Source of the DNA: JBBQZO01 sp038207625
Lineage (GTDB): Bacteria; Pseudomonadota; Gammaproteobacteria; Burkholderiales; Burkholderiaceae_D
Assembly (NCBI GenBank): GCA_038207625.1
Contig: JBBQZO010000003.1
Location: 310,001 to 374,000 of the forward strand
Direction of reading: 5' to 3'
Length of the DNA: 64,000 nucleotides
In this document: positions 6,635-14,023 of the stretch, one piece after another
Numbering within the stretch: the stretch's first letter is position 1
How the letters are laid out: the number at the start of each line of letters is the position of its first letter
Notes under the pieces: generated by a model
Database searches by the model: none
What the model was told of the DNA's origin: nothing
What the model saw: the letters and a program-made list of their open reading frames with translations, nothing else
Position numbers and translations under genes: made by a program

Positions 6635-8272
6635 TTAGTGGCCGGCCAGCTCGATCCGGTTGCGCCCTTTTTGCTTGGCCTTGTACAGCGCCGCGTCGGC
6701 ACTGTTGAACATCGCCGCCGCACTGCTTTGCGTTCCCATCGCCACCAGGCCGGCCGAAAAACTGACCGAAAACTCGCGCTCGTTGCCCTGGTGGCGCAGC
6801 CGCGAGAACGCCTCGCGCACCTGGTCGAGCACCATTAGCGCGTTCGCCGGCGCGGTGGCGGGCAGGATCACGACGAACTCCTCGCCGCCGTAGCGGCCGA
6901 TGATTTCGCTGCGCCGCAGCCGTTGCTGCAGCAGGCGCGCAAACGCGCGGATTACCTGGTCGCCGACCGGATGGCCATAGGTGTCGTTGACCCACTTGAA
7001 ATGGTCCAGGTCGATCATCGCCAGCGTCAGCTCGCTACCGCTACGCTGCGCGCGCACCATCTCGCGCGCCAGTTGTTCTTTGATGGCCGAGTGGTTGTAC
7101 AGCGACGTCAGACTGTCGCGCATGATCAGCGTGCGCAGCAGGCGGTGCCGTCCGGCGCGGCTGGTCAGCGAGGAAATCAAATGGGCCGGCGCGACCGGTT
7201 TGGTCAGGAAATCGTCGGCGCCGGACTTGACGGCGTCGAGCTGGATGTCCAGGTCGTCCTCGCTGGAGAGGAACACGATCGGCACGTCGAGGTACTGGTT
7301 TTCCTGGCGCACCAGCTTGGTCAGCTCGATGCCGCTGCACTCGGGCATGTAGACATCCATCAGCACCAGCTCGGGCTGGAATTCGCCCAGCGCACTGAAA
7401 ATGTCGTGCGGCGCGTGCAGCGCGCGCACCTGCATGCCGGCGTTGCTGAGCACGGTGGCGTAGTAGCTGACGGCGAGCTGCTCGTCGTCGACGATCAGGA
7501 TGCGAAACGGCGCCGCCTGCTGTTTCACCGTCAGCGCGTCGAGCCGTTCGGCCAGCGCCAGGATGTCGACCGGCTTGGAGAAATAGCCGTCCGCACCAGC
7601 GCGCACGGCCGCCAGCCGGGTGGCAAAATCGTTCGCGCCGGACGTGAACACGCAGGGAAAGTGCAGCGCCGACGCCTGCCGGATGCGGGTGATCTCGAGC
7701 GCGCCCGCGTGCTCGTGCGCGCCGAAGCTCATGTCCATGATGACGGCCGCCGGCGCGCTGTGCGCCAGTGCCTCCTCAAGCCGGGCCAGCTCGCCGATCA
7801 CCAGCACGCGGTAGCCGAATACTTCGAGCTGGGCGGCCATGTCGCGCGCCAACAGCGCGTCGTTGTCGACCAGGATGATCGGACCGTCGCCGCCCACCCA
7901 GGGCGGGGCCGTCGGCGCCGGCTGCGGCGCGCTGCGCGCCGCTTCGCGCGGGGTGCACAGACACCACGCGGTGTAGGCGTGCAGTTCGCGCCCCAACGCG
8001 GCCAGGCGCGCGCCGTCGGCGCCGTCGCGCAGCATTTCCTTGACCAGGCATTCGAGCGCGCGCGCGCGTTCGCCCAGCGCGACAAAACCGAACGAGCCGG
8101 CCGAACCGGCCAGCGTGTGCAACTGCCGGTGTATCAGTGTTAGCTGGGCCGTGCAATCGGCGCCCGCCACACACAAACCGAAAGCCTGACTCAGCTCGGC
8201 CATTCTGGCAGGAATGGCGCGCTCGAAGATCGCTTCCAGAGCCCGCAGTTTTTCCTGCAGCATTTCATCCAT
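6635..8272 (-). CDS. Hpt-REC-REC-GGDEF response regulator, diguanylate cyclase
   Basis: The 545-residue soluble protein has four modules: Hpt (about 1-105, phospho-His candidate H52 in LHTLAGSAGS), a first receiver (about 131-245, D180), a second receiver (about 257-375, D306 in LMDVYMP) and a GGDEF domain (about 380-545) with an intact GGEEF active site (462-466). It should make c-di-GMP under phosphorelay control. The usual inhibitory RxxD site reads RRSE (453-456), so product feedback may be weak. The start at 8272 (MDEM) was chosen because an upstream extension is only arginine/glycine-rich shadow sequence. It converges with the chemoreceptor gene. Confidence 0.93.
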   Translation of the reverse strand: MDEMLQEKLRALEAIFERAIPARMAELSQAFGLCVAGADCTAQLTLIHRQLHTLAGSAGSFGFVALGERARALECLVKEMLRDGADGARLAALGRELHAYTAWCLCTPREAARSAPQPAPTAPPWVGGDGPIILVDNDALLARDMAAQLEVFGYRVLVIGELARLEEALAHSAPAAVIMDMSFGAHEHAGALEITRIRQASALHFPCVFTSGANDFATRLAAVRAGADGYFSKPVDILALAERLDALTVKQQAAPFRILIVDDEQLAVSYYATVLSNAGMQVRALHAPHDIFSALGEFQPELVLMDVYMPECSGIELTKLVRQENQYLDVPIVFLSSEDDLDIQLDAVKSGADDFLTKPVAPAHLISSLTSRAGRHRLLRTLIMRDSLTSLYNHSAIKEQLAREMVRAQRSGSELTLAMIDLDHFKWVNDTYGHPVGDQVIRAFARLLQQRLRRSEIIGRYGGEEFVVILPATAPANALMVLDQVREAFSRLRHQGNEREFSVSFSAGLVAMGTQSSAAAMFNSADAALYKAKQKGRNRIELAGH

Positions 8273-8511
8273 TCCTATCCCCCCACGACAGCTCCTGGCG
8301 GCGCCGCAAGCGCGCCCGCGCAGATTCCGCCCAGCCACCGATCCGGCTCGGCGTGTCCACCGCATGCGCTGGACTGACCATGCACACAGTATACGCGACC
8401 TGCGGTGTAAAACTGTACAGATTGCCGTCGATTACACACGCCTTGCGCGCCCGCTTGGGTTCCGACGCGCGCACAGCGCGCGTGCGGCGCGCAGCGCGGC
8501 CGGGCGCCCCG

Positions 8512-8886
8512 TCAGAAAACCATGAAGCGTGCGCCCTCGGCCAGCCCGGCCACCAGCAGCGACGCGGCGCCGCGCACGCCGGTCACGTCGGCGATCAGCT
8601 GCTCGACGCGCAGCCCCTGCTCGGCCAGCGCGAGCGGACAGACGAAAATTTCGACGTCCAGCTCAACGGCCTGACGGATCTGCGCCAGCAGCGCCGGCGC
8701 GCAGCCGGTGCGCTCAAGCAGCGCCACCGATGCGGACACCGCGTGCACTTCCACCGCCACGTCCAGCGCCGCGGCGGTCACCGCATAGCGCAGCGCGATC
8801 AGGGCCTGTTGCGGCGCGTCGGGCCCGGCATGGCTGAGCAAAATGACCAGGCGGGGAGCGCGTGCGGCGGGAGAGTTGATGGTCAT
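8512..8886 (-). CDS. DsrE-family protein (first of two)
   Basis: This 124-residue DsrE/DsrF-like protein has a beta-strand start (RLVILLSHAGPDAPQQALIA), a central helix and a conserved cysteine in the FVCPLALAEQG segment (C83). That is where sulfur-relay DsrE proteins carry the persulfide-bearing cysteine. It is the last gene of a minus-strand cluster with a TusA/core-MetE fusion, an ABC importer, a second DsrE and a TusA-like protein. It is separated from the fusion gene by 78 nt holding a terminator-like hairpin, so it may be made at lower level. Likely role: cytoplasmic sulfur transfer; partner inferred from neighbours. Confidence 0.8.
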   Translation of the reverse strand: MTINSPAARAPRLVILLSHAGPDAPQQALIALRYAVTAAALDVAVEVHAVSASVALLERTGCAPALLAQIRQAVELDVEIFVCPLALAEQGLRVEQLIADVTGVRGAASLLVAGLAEGARFMVF

Positions 8887-8915
8887 GGCATTGGCGCGGG
8901 TCGAACCCGATGGGG

Positions 8916-8961
8916 AAAAATGAGACTGCGCGCGCCGTCGGTGGCGGCGCGCGGCGCAGTC
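8916..8961 (-). terminator. Terminator or attenuator between the MetE-like and DsrE genes
   Basis: On the minus strand a strong G+C-rich stem (8961-8945 with 8937-8924, small bulge, 7-nt loop) is followed by a short T tract at 8920-8916. It lies just after the fusion gene and before the DsrE start. Confidence 0.65.
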
Positions 8962-8964
8962 GCG

Positions 8965-10494
8965 TCAAGCGATGTGGTGGCGCGCACGCAGAATGCGGGT
9001 TGCCTGCGCCAGCGCGGCCAGCTTGGCTTCCGCGGTGACGCCCGAATTGAGCGGGTTGTCGGCGAAGGTCGCAAAGCCGCAGTCGGGCGTGAGCAGCACG
9101 CGTTCGGCACCGAACAGGTCGATCGCGTGCTGGGCGTGGGCCACGATGGCGTCGACCGATTCGACGTGCGCGTGCTTCTGGTTGCACGAACCCACGCCGA
9201 TGCGCATGTCCTCGGGCAGCGACTTGAGGATCTCCATTTCGCCGGCACGCGGGGTGCACAGTTCGAGAAACAGCGTGCCGACGTTCATCTGGCCGAGCGT
9301 GTCGACCAGCGGCTTGTAATCGCCCACAAGCGCCAGCGATTCGTCGGCGCTCCAGTTACCGCGGCACATGTGCAGCGCGATGCGCTCGCGCGGGAAACCG
9401 GCCGTGACGGCGTTGACCAGGTCGCGCGCGAAGGCCAGTTCGACCGGGCTGTCGCCCTTGGCCGACAGCGCGCCGCACATGAAGCTGCGCTGGTTGGCCG
9501 GCCCGCTGAACACCACCTCGGAGAGCACCGGCTCGTCCAGCTGCACCAGCGCGGTGCCGGCCGCCAGCAGGCAGGCGATTTCCTCGCGCAGCACGCGCAC
9601 GATGTCCTTGGCCAGGTCCTCGCGGTTGGCGTAGGCGCGATCCGAAATGCACTCCATCCACATGGTGCGCGTGAGCAGGTACGGTCCCGGCAGCGCGACC
9701 TTGATCGGGCCTTCGGTGAGGGTGCGCGCGAAATCGACTTCGTGCACGGCGATGCCGCGGCTGCGTCCCAACGGGCCGAACACGGCCGGGTGGCGCACGT
9801 CGCCGGCCGGCACGTCGAGCGCGCGCAGTTCGCGCTCAAACTCCTCCGGGTCGTCCACCAGCGGCAGCAGGTCGGTCAGCGGAATCAACTGGCAGTTGTC
9901 CAGCCGCGAAGCGACGAAACTGGCGTAGCTGTCGCGCCGCTGTTCGCCGTCGCTGACGACGTCGGCGCCGGCGCGCATCTGGGCGCCGATGGCCAGGCGC
10001 ACCGCGTCGTTGGCGGTGGCGTGGAAGGCGGCGTCGTCGAGCCGCCCTTCCATGTGTTCATGCACGGCCTGCAGCATCCAGCGCGGACGCGGCCAGCTGC
10101 CGATGCCCATCACCGACAGTGGCCGGATACTTGGCGCCGGCGCGACCGGCGGAAACACCAGCAGCGGCTTGACGGCCACCAGTTCCACCCCGGCGCGCAC
10201 GACCGGTGCGGCGGCCGTGGCGCCCTTGCGCTCGGACAGCTTGCCCTTGGCGACCAGGAAGCTGCGCTGCTTGTCGTGCTTGATGAACGACACCAGCTCG
10301 TTGCCGGTCATGCGGCACCAGGCCGGCAAATCCTCGTCGACCGAGATTTCGGTGGAGCGAATTTCCAGCAGGCCGCCCCGTTCGAGCGGGTCGATGTGTT
10401 TGCGGATTAGCAGCAGCAAGCCGTTGCCGCAATCGAGGTCGCCGCCGTCGAAGCTGACGTCGGCGTGCTGTGGGTGTTGGGTCGGTGCGGTCAT
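8965..10494 (-). CDS. TusA-like / core methionine synthase (MetE C-terminal domain) fusion
   Basis: This 509-residue fusion starts with a TusA/SirA-like domain (about 1-85, candidate cysteine C22, late LPAWCRMTGNELVSF helix). A linker and a cobalamin-independent methionine synthase core (about 125-505) follow. All four zinc-ligand positions of MetE are present: H375 and C377 (HMC), E411 (FLELC) and C472 (PDCG). The folate-binding N-terminal half of full MetE is absent, as in YxjG/YxjH- and Mes-type core enzymes. TusA's usual CPxP is replaced by CGNG. The ATG at 10494 follows the ABC ATPase by 28 nt. Predicted role: zinc-dependent methyl transfer to or from a sulfur species delivered by the attached or neighbouring relay domains. 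Substrate unknown. Confidence 0.85.
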   Translation of the reverse strand: MTAPTQHPQHADVSFDGGDLDCGNGLLLLIRKHIDPLERGGLLEIRSTEISVDEDLPAWCRMTGNELVSFIKHDKQRSFLVAKGKLSERKGATAAAPVVRAGVELVAVKPLLVFPPVAPAPSIRPLSVMGIGSWPRPRWMLQAVHEHMEGRLDDAAFHATANDAVRLAIGAQMRAGADVVSDGEQRRDSYASFVASRLDNCQLIPLTDLLPLVDDPEEFERELRALDVPAGDVRHPAVFGPLGRSRGIAVHEVDFARTLTEGPIKVALPGPYLLTRTMWMECISDRAYANREDLAKDIVRVLREEIACLLAAGTALVQLDEPVLSEVVFSGPANQRSFMCGALSAKGDSPVELAFARDLVNAVTAGFPRERIALHMCRGNWSADESLALVGDYKPLVDTLGQMNVGTLFLELCTPRAGEMEILKSLPEDMRIGVGSCNQKHAHVESVDAIVAHAQHAIDLFGAERVLLTPDCGFATFADNPLNSGVTAEAKLAALAQATRILRARHHIA

Positions 10495-10522
10495 GATGGG
10501 TCTCCAGAGTAGCCGGCGCGCG

Positions 10523-11308
10523 TCAGGCGCAGCGCACGGCGGGGTCGGTCTCGCTGGCGCCAAACTGGCCGCCGTACAAGTGCTGCAAAGTGTGCTCGGT
10601 GAACTCGCGCGCGGGCATGTCGACGACGATGCGACCGCCGGCCAGCCCGACCACGCGGTCGGCGTACTGCTGGGCGAAGTGCGGCTGGTGCAGGCTGCAG
10701 ATGACGGCCACGCCGTCGGCGCCGTCGTGACAGATCGCACTGAGCAACTCCAGGATGCCGGCGCCGATGCGCGGGTCCAGGCTGGCCACCGGCTCGTCGG
10801 CGATGATCACGTCGGGGCGCTGCGCCAGCGCGCGCGCGATCGCCACGCGCTGCTGCTGGCCGCCCGACAGCGTGTCGGCGCGCTGATTGGCCTGCGCCAG
10901 CAGGCCCACGCGCTGCAGGCACTCCAGCGCCAGCAGCACGTCGGCGCGCGTGAAGCGGCGCAGCCAGCCGCGCCACGCGGGTACGTCACCCAGCCGTCCG
11001 GCCAGCACGTTGTCGAGCGCGCTCATGCGCGCCACCAGATTAAATTGCTGGAACACGACGGCAATGTGGCGCCGCTCGCGCCCCTTGAAGGCGGCCACGT
11101 CGCGTCCGTGCAGTAGCGCCGCGCCGGCATCCATCGGCGCCAGACCCGCCAGGCAGCGAAACAGCGTGGTCTTGCCGGCGCCGCTAGGCCCCAGCACGGC
11201 GACAAATTCACCGCGCGCCACGCCAAAGCTGACGTCCACGATCGCTTTGCTGGCGTTAAAACTCTTGCTCGCGCCGCGCACTTCAAACAGCATGTCGGCG
11301 CCGCTCAT
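10523..11308 (-). CDS. ABC transporter ATP-binding protein, PhnC-like
   Basis: The 261-residue nucleotide-binding subunit has Walker A (GPSGAGKTT, 40-48), Q-loop (FQQFN), ABC signature LSGGQ (147-151) and Walker B (VIIADEP, 167-173), in the PhnC subgroup of phosphonate-type importers. Its ATG at 11308 overlaps the permease stop (ATGA), showing tight translational coupling. It should energise import through the PhnE-like permease. No C-P lyase genes lie nearby, so the cargo need not be a phosphonate; the sulfur-relay neighbours suggest a small sulfur-containing compound. Confidence 0.9.
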   Translation of the reverse strand: MSGADMLFEVRGASKSFNASKAIVDVSFGVARGEFVAVLGPSGAGKTTLFRCLAGLAPMDAGAALLHGRDVAAFKGRERRHIAVVFQQFNLVARMSALDNVLAGRLGDVPAWRGWLRRFTRADVLLALECLQRVGLLAQANQRADTLSGGQQQRVAIARALAQRPDVIIADEPVASLDPRIGAGILELLSAICHDGADGVAVICSLHQPHFAQQYADRVVGLAGGRIVVDMPAREFTEHTLQHLYGGQFGASETDPAVRCA

Positions 11309-12123
11309 ACCAGGCGCCTGCGCAGCCAGGCGCTGAGCTGGTCGAGCGCCGTCACCACCACCAGGATCAACGCGATGATGGTAAACAGGCGCGAAAAATC
11401 GAGCATGTCCATGCTGTTTTTCAGCTCCAGCCCGATCCCGCCGGCGCCCACCACGCCCAGCACCGTCGAGGCGCGCACATTGAACTCCCACCAGAACAGC
11501 GTCGTCGACAACAGCACCGGCAGCACGTCCGGCAGCAGCGCATAGACGATCGCCGTGCCGCGCCCGGCGCCGGTGCTGCGTACCGCTTCGAGCGGTCCCA
11601 GTTGGGCGTTTTCGATATGGTCGGCAAACAGTTTGGCCGCGCTGCCCCAGGTGTGCAGCGCGATGCCCAGCACACCGGCGAACGGGCCCAGGCCAACGGC
11701 GGCCACGAACAGCAGCGCGAACACGAACGAGTCGATGCCGCGCAGCGCGTTGAGGAACCAGCGCGCCGGATAATACAGGCGGGGAAATGGGGTGATATTG
11801 CTACTGGCGAGCACCGCCATCGGCAGCGCCAGCAAGGTCGCCACCGTGGTGCCGATGGCGGCCATCGCCATCGTCTCGCCGATGCGCTGCACGAACAGCG
11901 GCAGCTCGTCGACATCGGGCGGCCAGGCCTGCGCCAGCCAGTGCCCCAGCTTGGGTAAACCGCTGGCCAGCTTCAGCAAGTCGACCTGCGCCAGGCGCCA
12001 GCAGACGACATAAAACACCAGCGCCGCACAGCACAGCGCGGCCCGCTTGAGGCGGCTGCGCGCGTTTCCGCGCAGCCGCTGTGCGAGCAATTGCTGCACC
12101 GTTGCGGCGCCCTGGTCGGCCAT
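11305..12123 (-). CDS. ABC transporter permease, PhnE-like
   Basis: The 272-residue inner-membrane permease has about six hydrophobic segments. The PhnE-type coupling region is clear (FADHIENAQLGPLEAVRSTG), with the conserved glycine-rich stretch VLGVVGAGGIGLELK near the end. A cytoplasmic N-terminal extension of about 25 residues precedes TM1. It starts 3 nt after the binding-protein stop and overlaps the ATPase start by 4 nt, so the three importer genes form one unit. Confidence 0.9.
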   Translation of the reverse strand: MADQGAATVQQLLAQRLRGNARSRLKRAALCCAALVFYVVCWRLAQVDLLKLASGLPKLGHWLAQAWPPDVDELPLFVQRIGETMAMAAIGTTVATLLALPMAVLASSNITPFPRLYYPARWFLNALRGIDSFVFALLFVAAVGLGPFAGVLGIALHTWGSAAKLFADHIENAQLGPLEAVRSTGAGRGTAIVYALLPDVLPVLLSTTLFWWEFNVRASTVLGVVGAGGIGLELKNSMDMLDFSRLFTIIALILVVVTALDQLSAWLRRRLV

Positions 12124-12126
12124 CGC

Positions 12127-13020
12127 TTAGGCTTTGGCCTTGGGCTTGATCTTGCCCACTGCGATACCGGCTTTTTCGATCGACTCATACGACGCATGCG
12201 TGGCCGCGACGAAACCGGTGTAATGGTTCGGCAGCAGCGTCTTGGCCTGCTCGACGGTGATGCTGGTGACGATCTTTTGCAGCTGCGCGATGAAAGCGGC
12301 CGGGGTGTCTTTCGGCACCGCGATGGCGTCGTTGGGCAGTGGCGCCGAAGTCCAGATGATCTTGTTGCTGTCGGCCTTGACGCGGCCCGACTCAATCATC
12401 GCGGTGCGGTTGCGGTCGTAGTCGGTGGCCATGTCGGACTGGCCGGCCTGCACCGCCATCTCGTTGGCGCCGTGGGTTGCGCCTTCGCTGTACTTCCAGA
12501 ACGTCTTCGGATCGATCTTCCACACTTCCTTGGCGTACCAGGTCGGAATCAGCCAGCCCGAGGTGGAACCGACGTCGGCGAACGAGATCGCCATGCCCTT
12601 GGTATCGTCGGGGAATTTGGTCACTTTCAGATCAGGTTTGCCGATGATGATCGCGTGGTAGATCGGCTTCTCGTCGTACTTGACGGTGGCCAGCGCGGTG
12701 CAGCCGGTGCTGTTGTTGGCGATGACGTAGCCCCACGGGCCCATCCACGCCAGGTCCAGCTGGCCCGAACCCATGGCCACGGCCATGCCGGCCCAGTCGC
12801 TGGTGGCGAACAGCTCGAAATCGGCGTTCAGTTCCTTGGCCAGGTGCGCGAAGAACGGCGTGAACGCCTTCTTGGTGTCTTCCACGTTGGGCAGCAAGGG
12901 GCCCACGCCAAAGCGCAGCTTGCGGCGGGTCTGGCCCAGCACCGGTGCGGCCGCGCCCAGCGCGAGGGTTCCGGCGGCGATCATGCCGGCGGTCAGGATT
13001 TTTCTACGGATCGATGTCAT
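12127..13020 (-). CDS. Periplasmic substrate-binding protein, PhnD/SsuA/transferrin superfamily
   Basis: The 297-residue protein has a signal peptide (about 1-29, IRRKILTAG start, cleavage near VLGQ; the paired arginines make Tat export possible but not certain). The mature part matches PhnD-type type 2 binding proteins: FGVGPLLPNVEDTKKAF, then SDWAGMAVAMGSGQLDLAWMGPWGY and the anion-loop FADVGSTSGWLIP. It is encoded 25 nt after a DsrE gene and 3 nt before the permease. The family binds small anionic ligands; which one cannot be read from sequence. Confidence 0.88.
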   Translation of the reverse strand: MTSIRRKILTAGMIAAGTLALGAAAPVLGQTRRKLRFGVGPLLPNVEDTKKAFTPFFAHLAKELNADFELFATSDWAGMAVAMGSGQLDLAWMGPWGYVIANNSTGCTALATVKYDEKPIYHAIIIGKPDLKVTKFPDDTKGMAISFADVGSTSGWLIPTWYAKEVWKIDPKTFWKYSEGATHGANEMAVQAGQSDMATDYDRNRTAMIESGRVKADSNKIIWTSAPLPNDAIAVPKDTPAAFIAQLQKIVTSITVEQAKTLLPNHYTGFVAATHASYESIEKAGIAVGKIKPKAKA

Positions 13021-13045
13021 GTTGGCTTTCTCGGTTGCAGATGTC

Positions 13046-13408
13046 TTAGTAGCTGATGCTTGGGCAGCCGTCGCTCATGAACTCGACCAGCTTGGCGCCG
13101 CCGACCACGGCCGCGCCGTTGACCAGATTGTTTTCGTCCAGTTTGCGTTTTTTGAAGCACGGCGAGCAGACGAACATTTTTCCGCCGGCGGCGGCGAAGT
13201 TGTCCATCAATTCCTTGAGCGGCGCGAAGCCTTCTTCGTGGATCGCGTCGGCCGCGCCTTTTTGCGACAGGCGTACCGCCTCGATCGACAGGAACACGAC
13301 GGTGTCCTTGTCGGACGCGACGGCCGCGTTGGCGACGACGAAGGCGACGGTGGCCTTGTCGGTGTTGTCAGCGCCGCAGGTCAGGTTGATCAGAAATTTG
13401 CCGGCCAT
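13046..13408 (-). CDS. DsrE-family protein (second of two)
   Basis: The 120-residue DsrE-like protein has a short strand (KFLINLTCGADNTDKATVAF) and two cysteines close together in MFVCSPCFKKRKL (C81, C84). This is the active-site loop position of DsrE/peroxiredoxin-like relay proteins, here with a CxxC spacing that could form a disulfide or hold a persulfide. It lies between the TusA-like gene (60 nt upstream) and the binding-protein gene (25 nt downstream), placing sulfur relay and uptake in one transcript. Confidence 0.85.
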   Translation of the reverse strand: MAGKFLINLTCGADNTDKATVAFVVANAAVASDKDTVVFLSIEAVRLSQKGAADAIHEEGFAPLKELMDNFAAAGGKMFVCSPCFKKRKLDENNLVNGAAVVGGAKLVEFMSDGCPSISY

Positions 13409-13468
13409 GGTGTTCTCCAGAAGGTTGGGTCAGGGGGATGCGAACGAGCGACTCGTACGCCGTGTAAA

Positions 13469-13690
13469 TCAGTCTTTGGCGCGGATCCAGAACGTCTTGG
13501 TGAGCGGATCGTGGGCCAGCAGTTGGTGGCCGGTCATGCCGCACCAGGCGGGCAGGTCGGCCGGGGCGCCGGCGTCCAGCGCCGTCACCTTGAAAACCTT
13601 GCCCGGCTCGGCGCGCACGCGGCGGCGCAGTTCAAGGACCAGGTCGCCGCAGCCAAGCTCGCCGGCGTGCCATTCAAAATCGTGATTCAT
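13469..13690 (-). CDS. Small TusA-like sulfur-carrier protein
   Basis: The 73-residue single-domain protein matches the N-terminal part of the neighbouring MetE-like fusion: ELGCGDLVLELRRRV (C14) in place of the TusA CPxP helix start, then LPAWCGMTGHQLL (C50), nearly the same as the fusion's LPAWCRMTGNELVSF. The shared CG motif marks a distinct TusA variant. It appears to be the first gene of the seven-gene cluster. A free carrier and a carrier fused to an enzyme in one operon suggest sulfur handed from one to the other; this is inference. Confidence 0.82.
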   Translation of the reverse strand: MNHDFEWHAGELGCGDLVLELRRRVRAEPGKVFKVTALDAGAPADLPAWCGMTGHQLLAHDPLTKTFWIRAKD

Positions 13691-14023
13691 GGTTCAGCTC
13701 TCAAACGTTGCGATGTGCAGCCGACGGCACGCGCTGTCCGCAGCGGCACGTGCCGATGCGCCAGGTGTCGGCTGGCCAGGTGTTGAGAATGGGGCAGCGA
13801 CCGGTCTGCAGCCGTGCTGCGCTCGCGTGGAAGGCCGGCTGTCCAACTTGCCAAGCCATGAGTTTACGGTAGAAGCCCCGTCAGCACAATGTGAAAAGTG
13901 TGAAACGGGCCCGGATGTTGGGTATTCGCGCATAAATGGCCCGTCCCGCATACGCTCGGGACGGGGCGGCACCGCCAAGGCGCCGCGGCCCAGGCGCCGC
14001 CTGCTGCGGCGCGTCTGGTCCAA
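13691..14023. other. Intergenic, leader of the sulfur-relay cluster
   Basis: About 330 bp. A 9-bp perfect hairpin (13940-13948 with 13957-13965, no T tract) lies just after the M1 peptidase gene and may mark its 3' end. On the minus strand the rest must hold the cluster promoter. I looked for SAM and cobalamin riboswitch landmarks and saw none. Confidence 0.45.

Noticed and set aside
4756..6723. A 655-codon open frame antisense to the chemoreceptor gene
   Set aside because: Arg/Gly/His-rich with no domain, fully opposite a clear chemoreceptor; a side effect of high G+C codon use.
8137..10410. A 757-codon plus-strand frame opposite the MetE-like cluster
   Set aside because: Composition is a shadow of the minus-strand genes; no family resemblance or ribosome site.
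10523..13020. Phosphonate uptake operon (phnCDE) as the full explanation
   Set aside because: The importer family fits, but no C-P lyase or phosphonatase genes are present and the neighbours are sulfur-relay proteins, so the substrate was left open.
13691..14023. SAM or cobalamin riboswitch ahead of the MetE-like cluster
   Set aside because: Expected from the methionine link, but none of the conserved landmarks was found on the coding strand.
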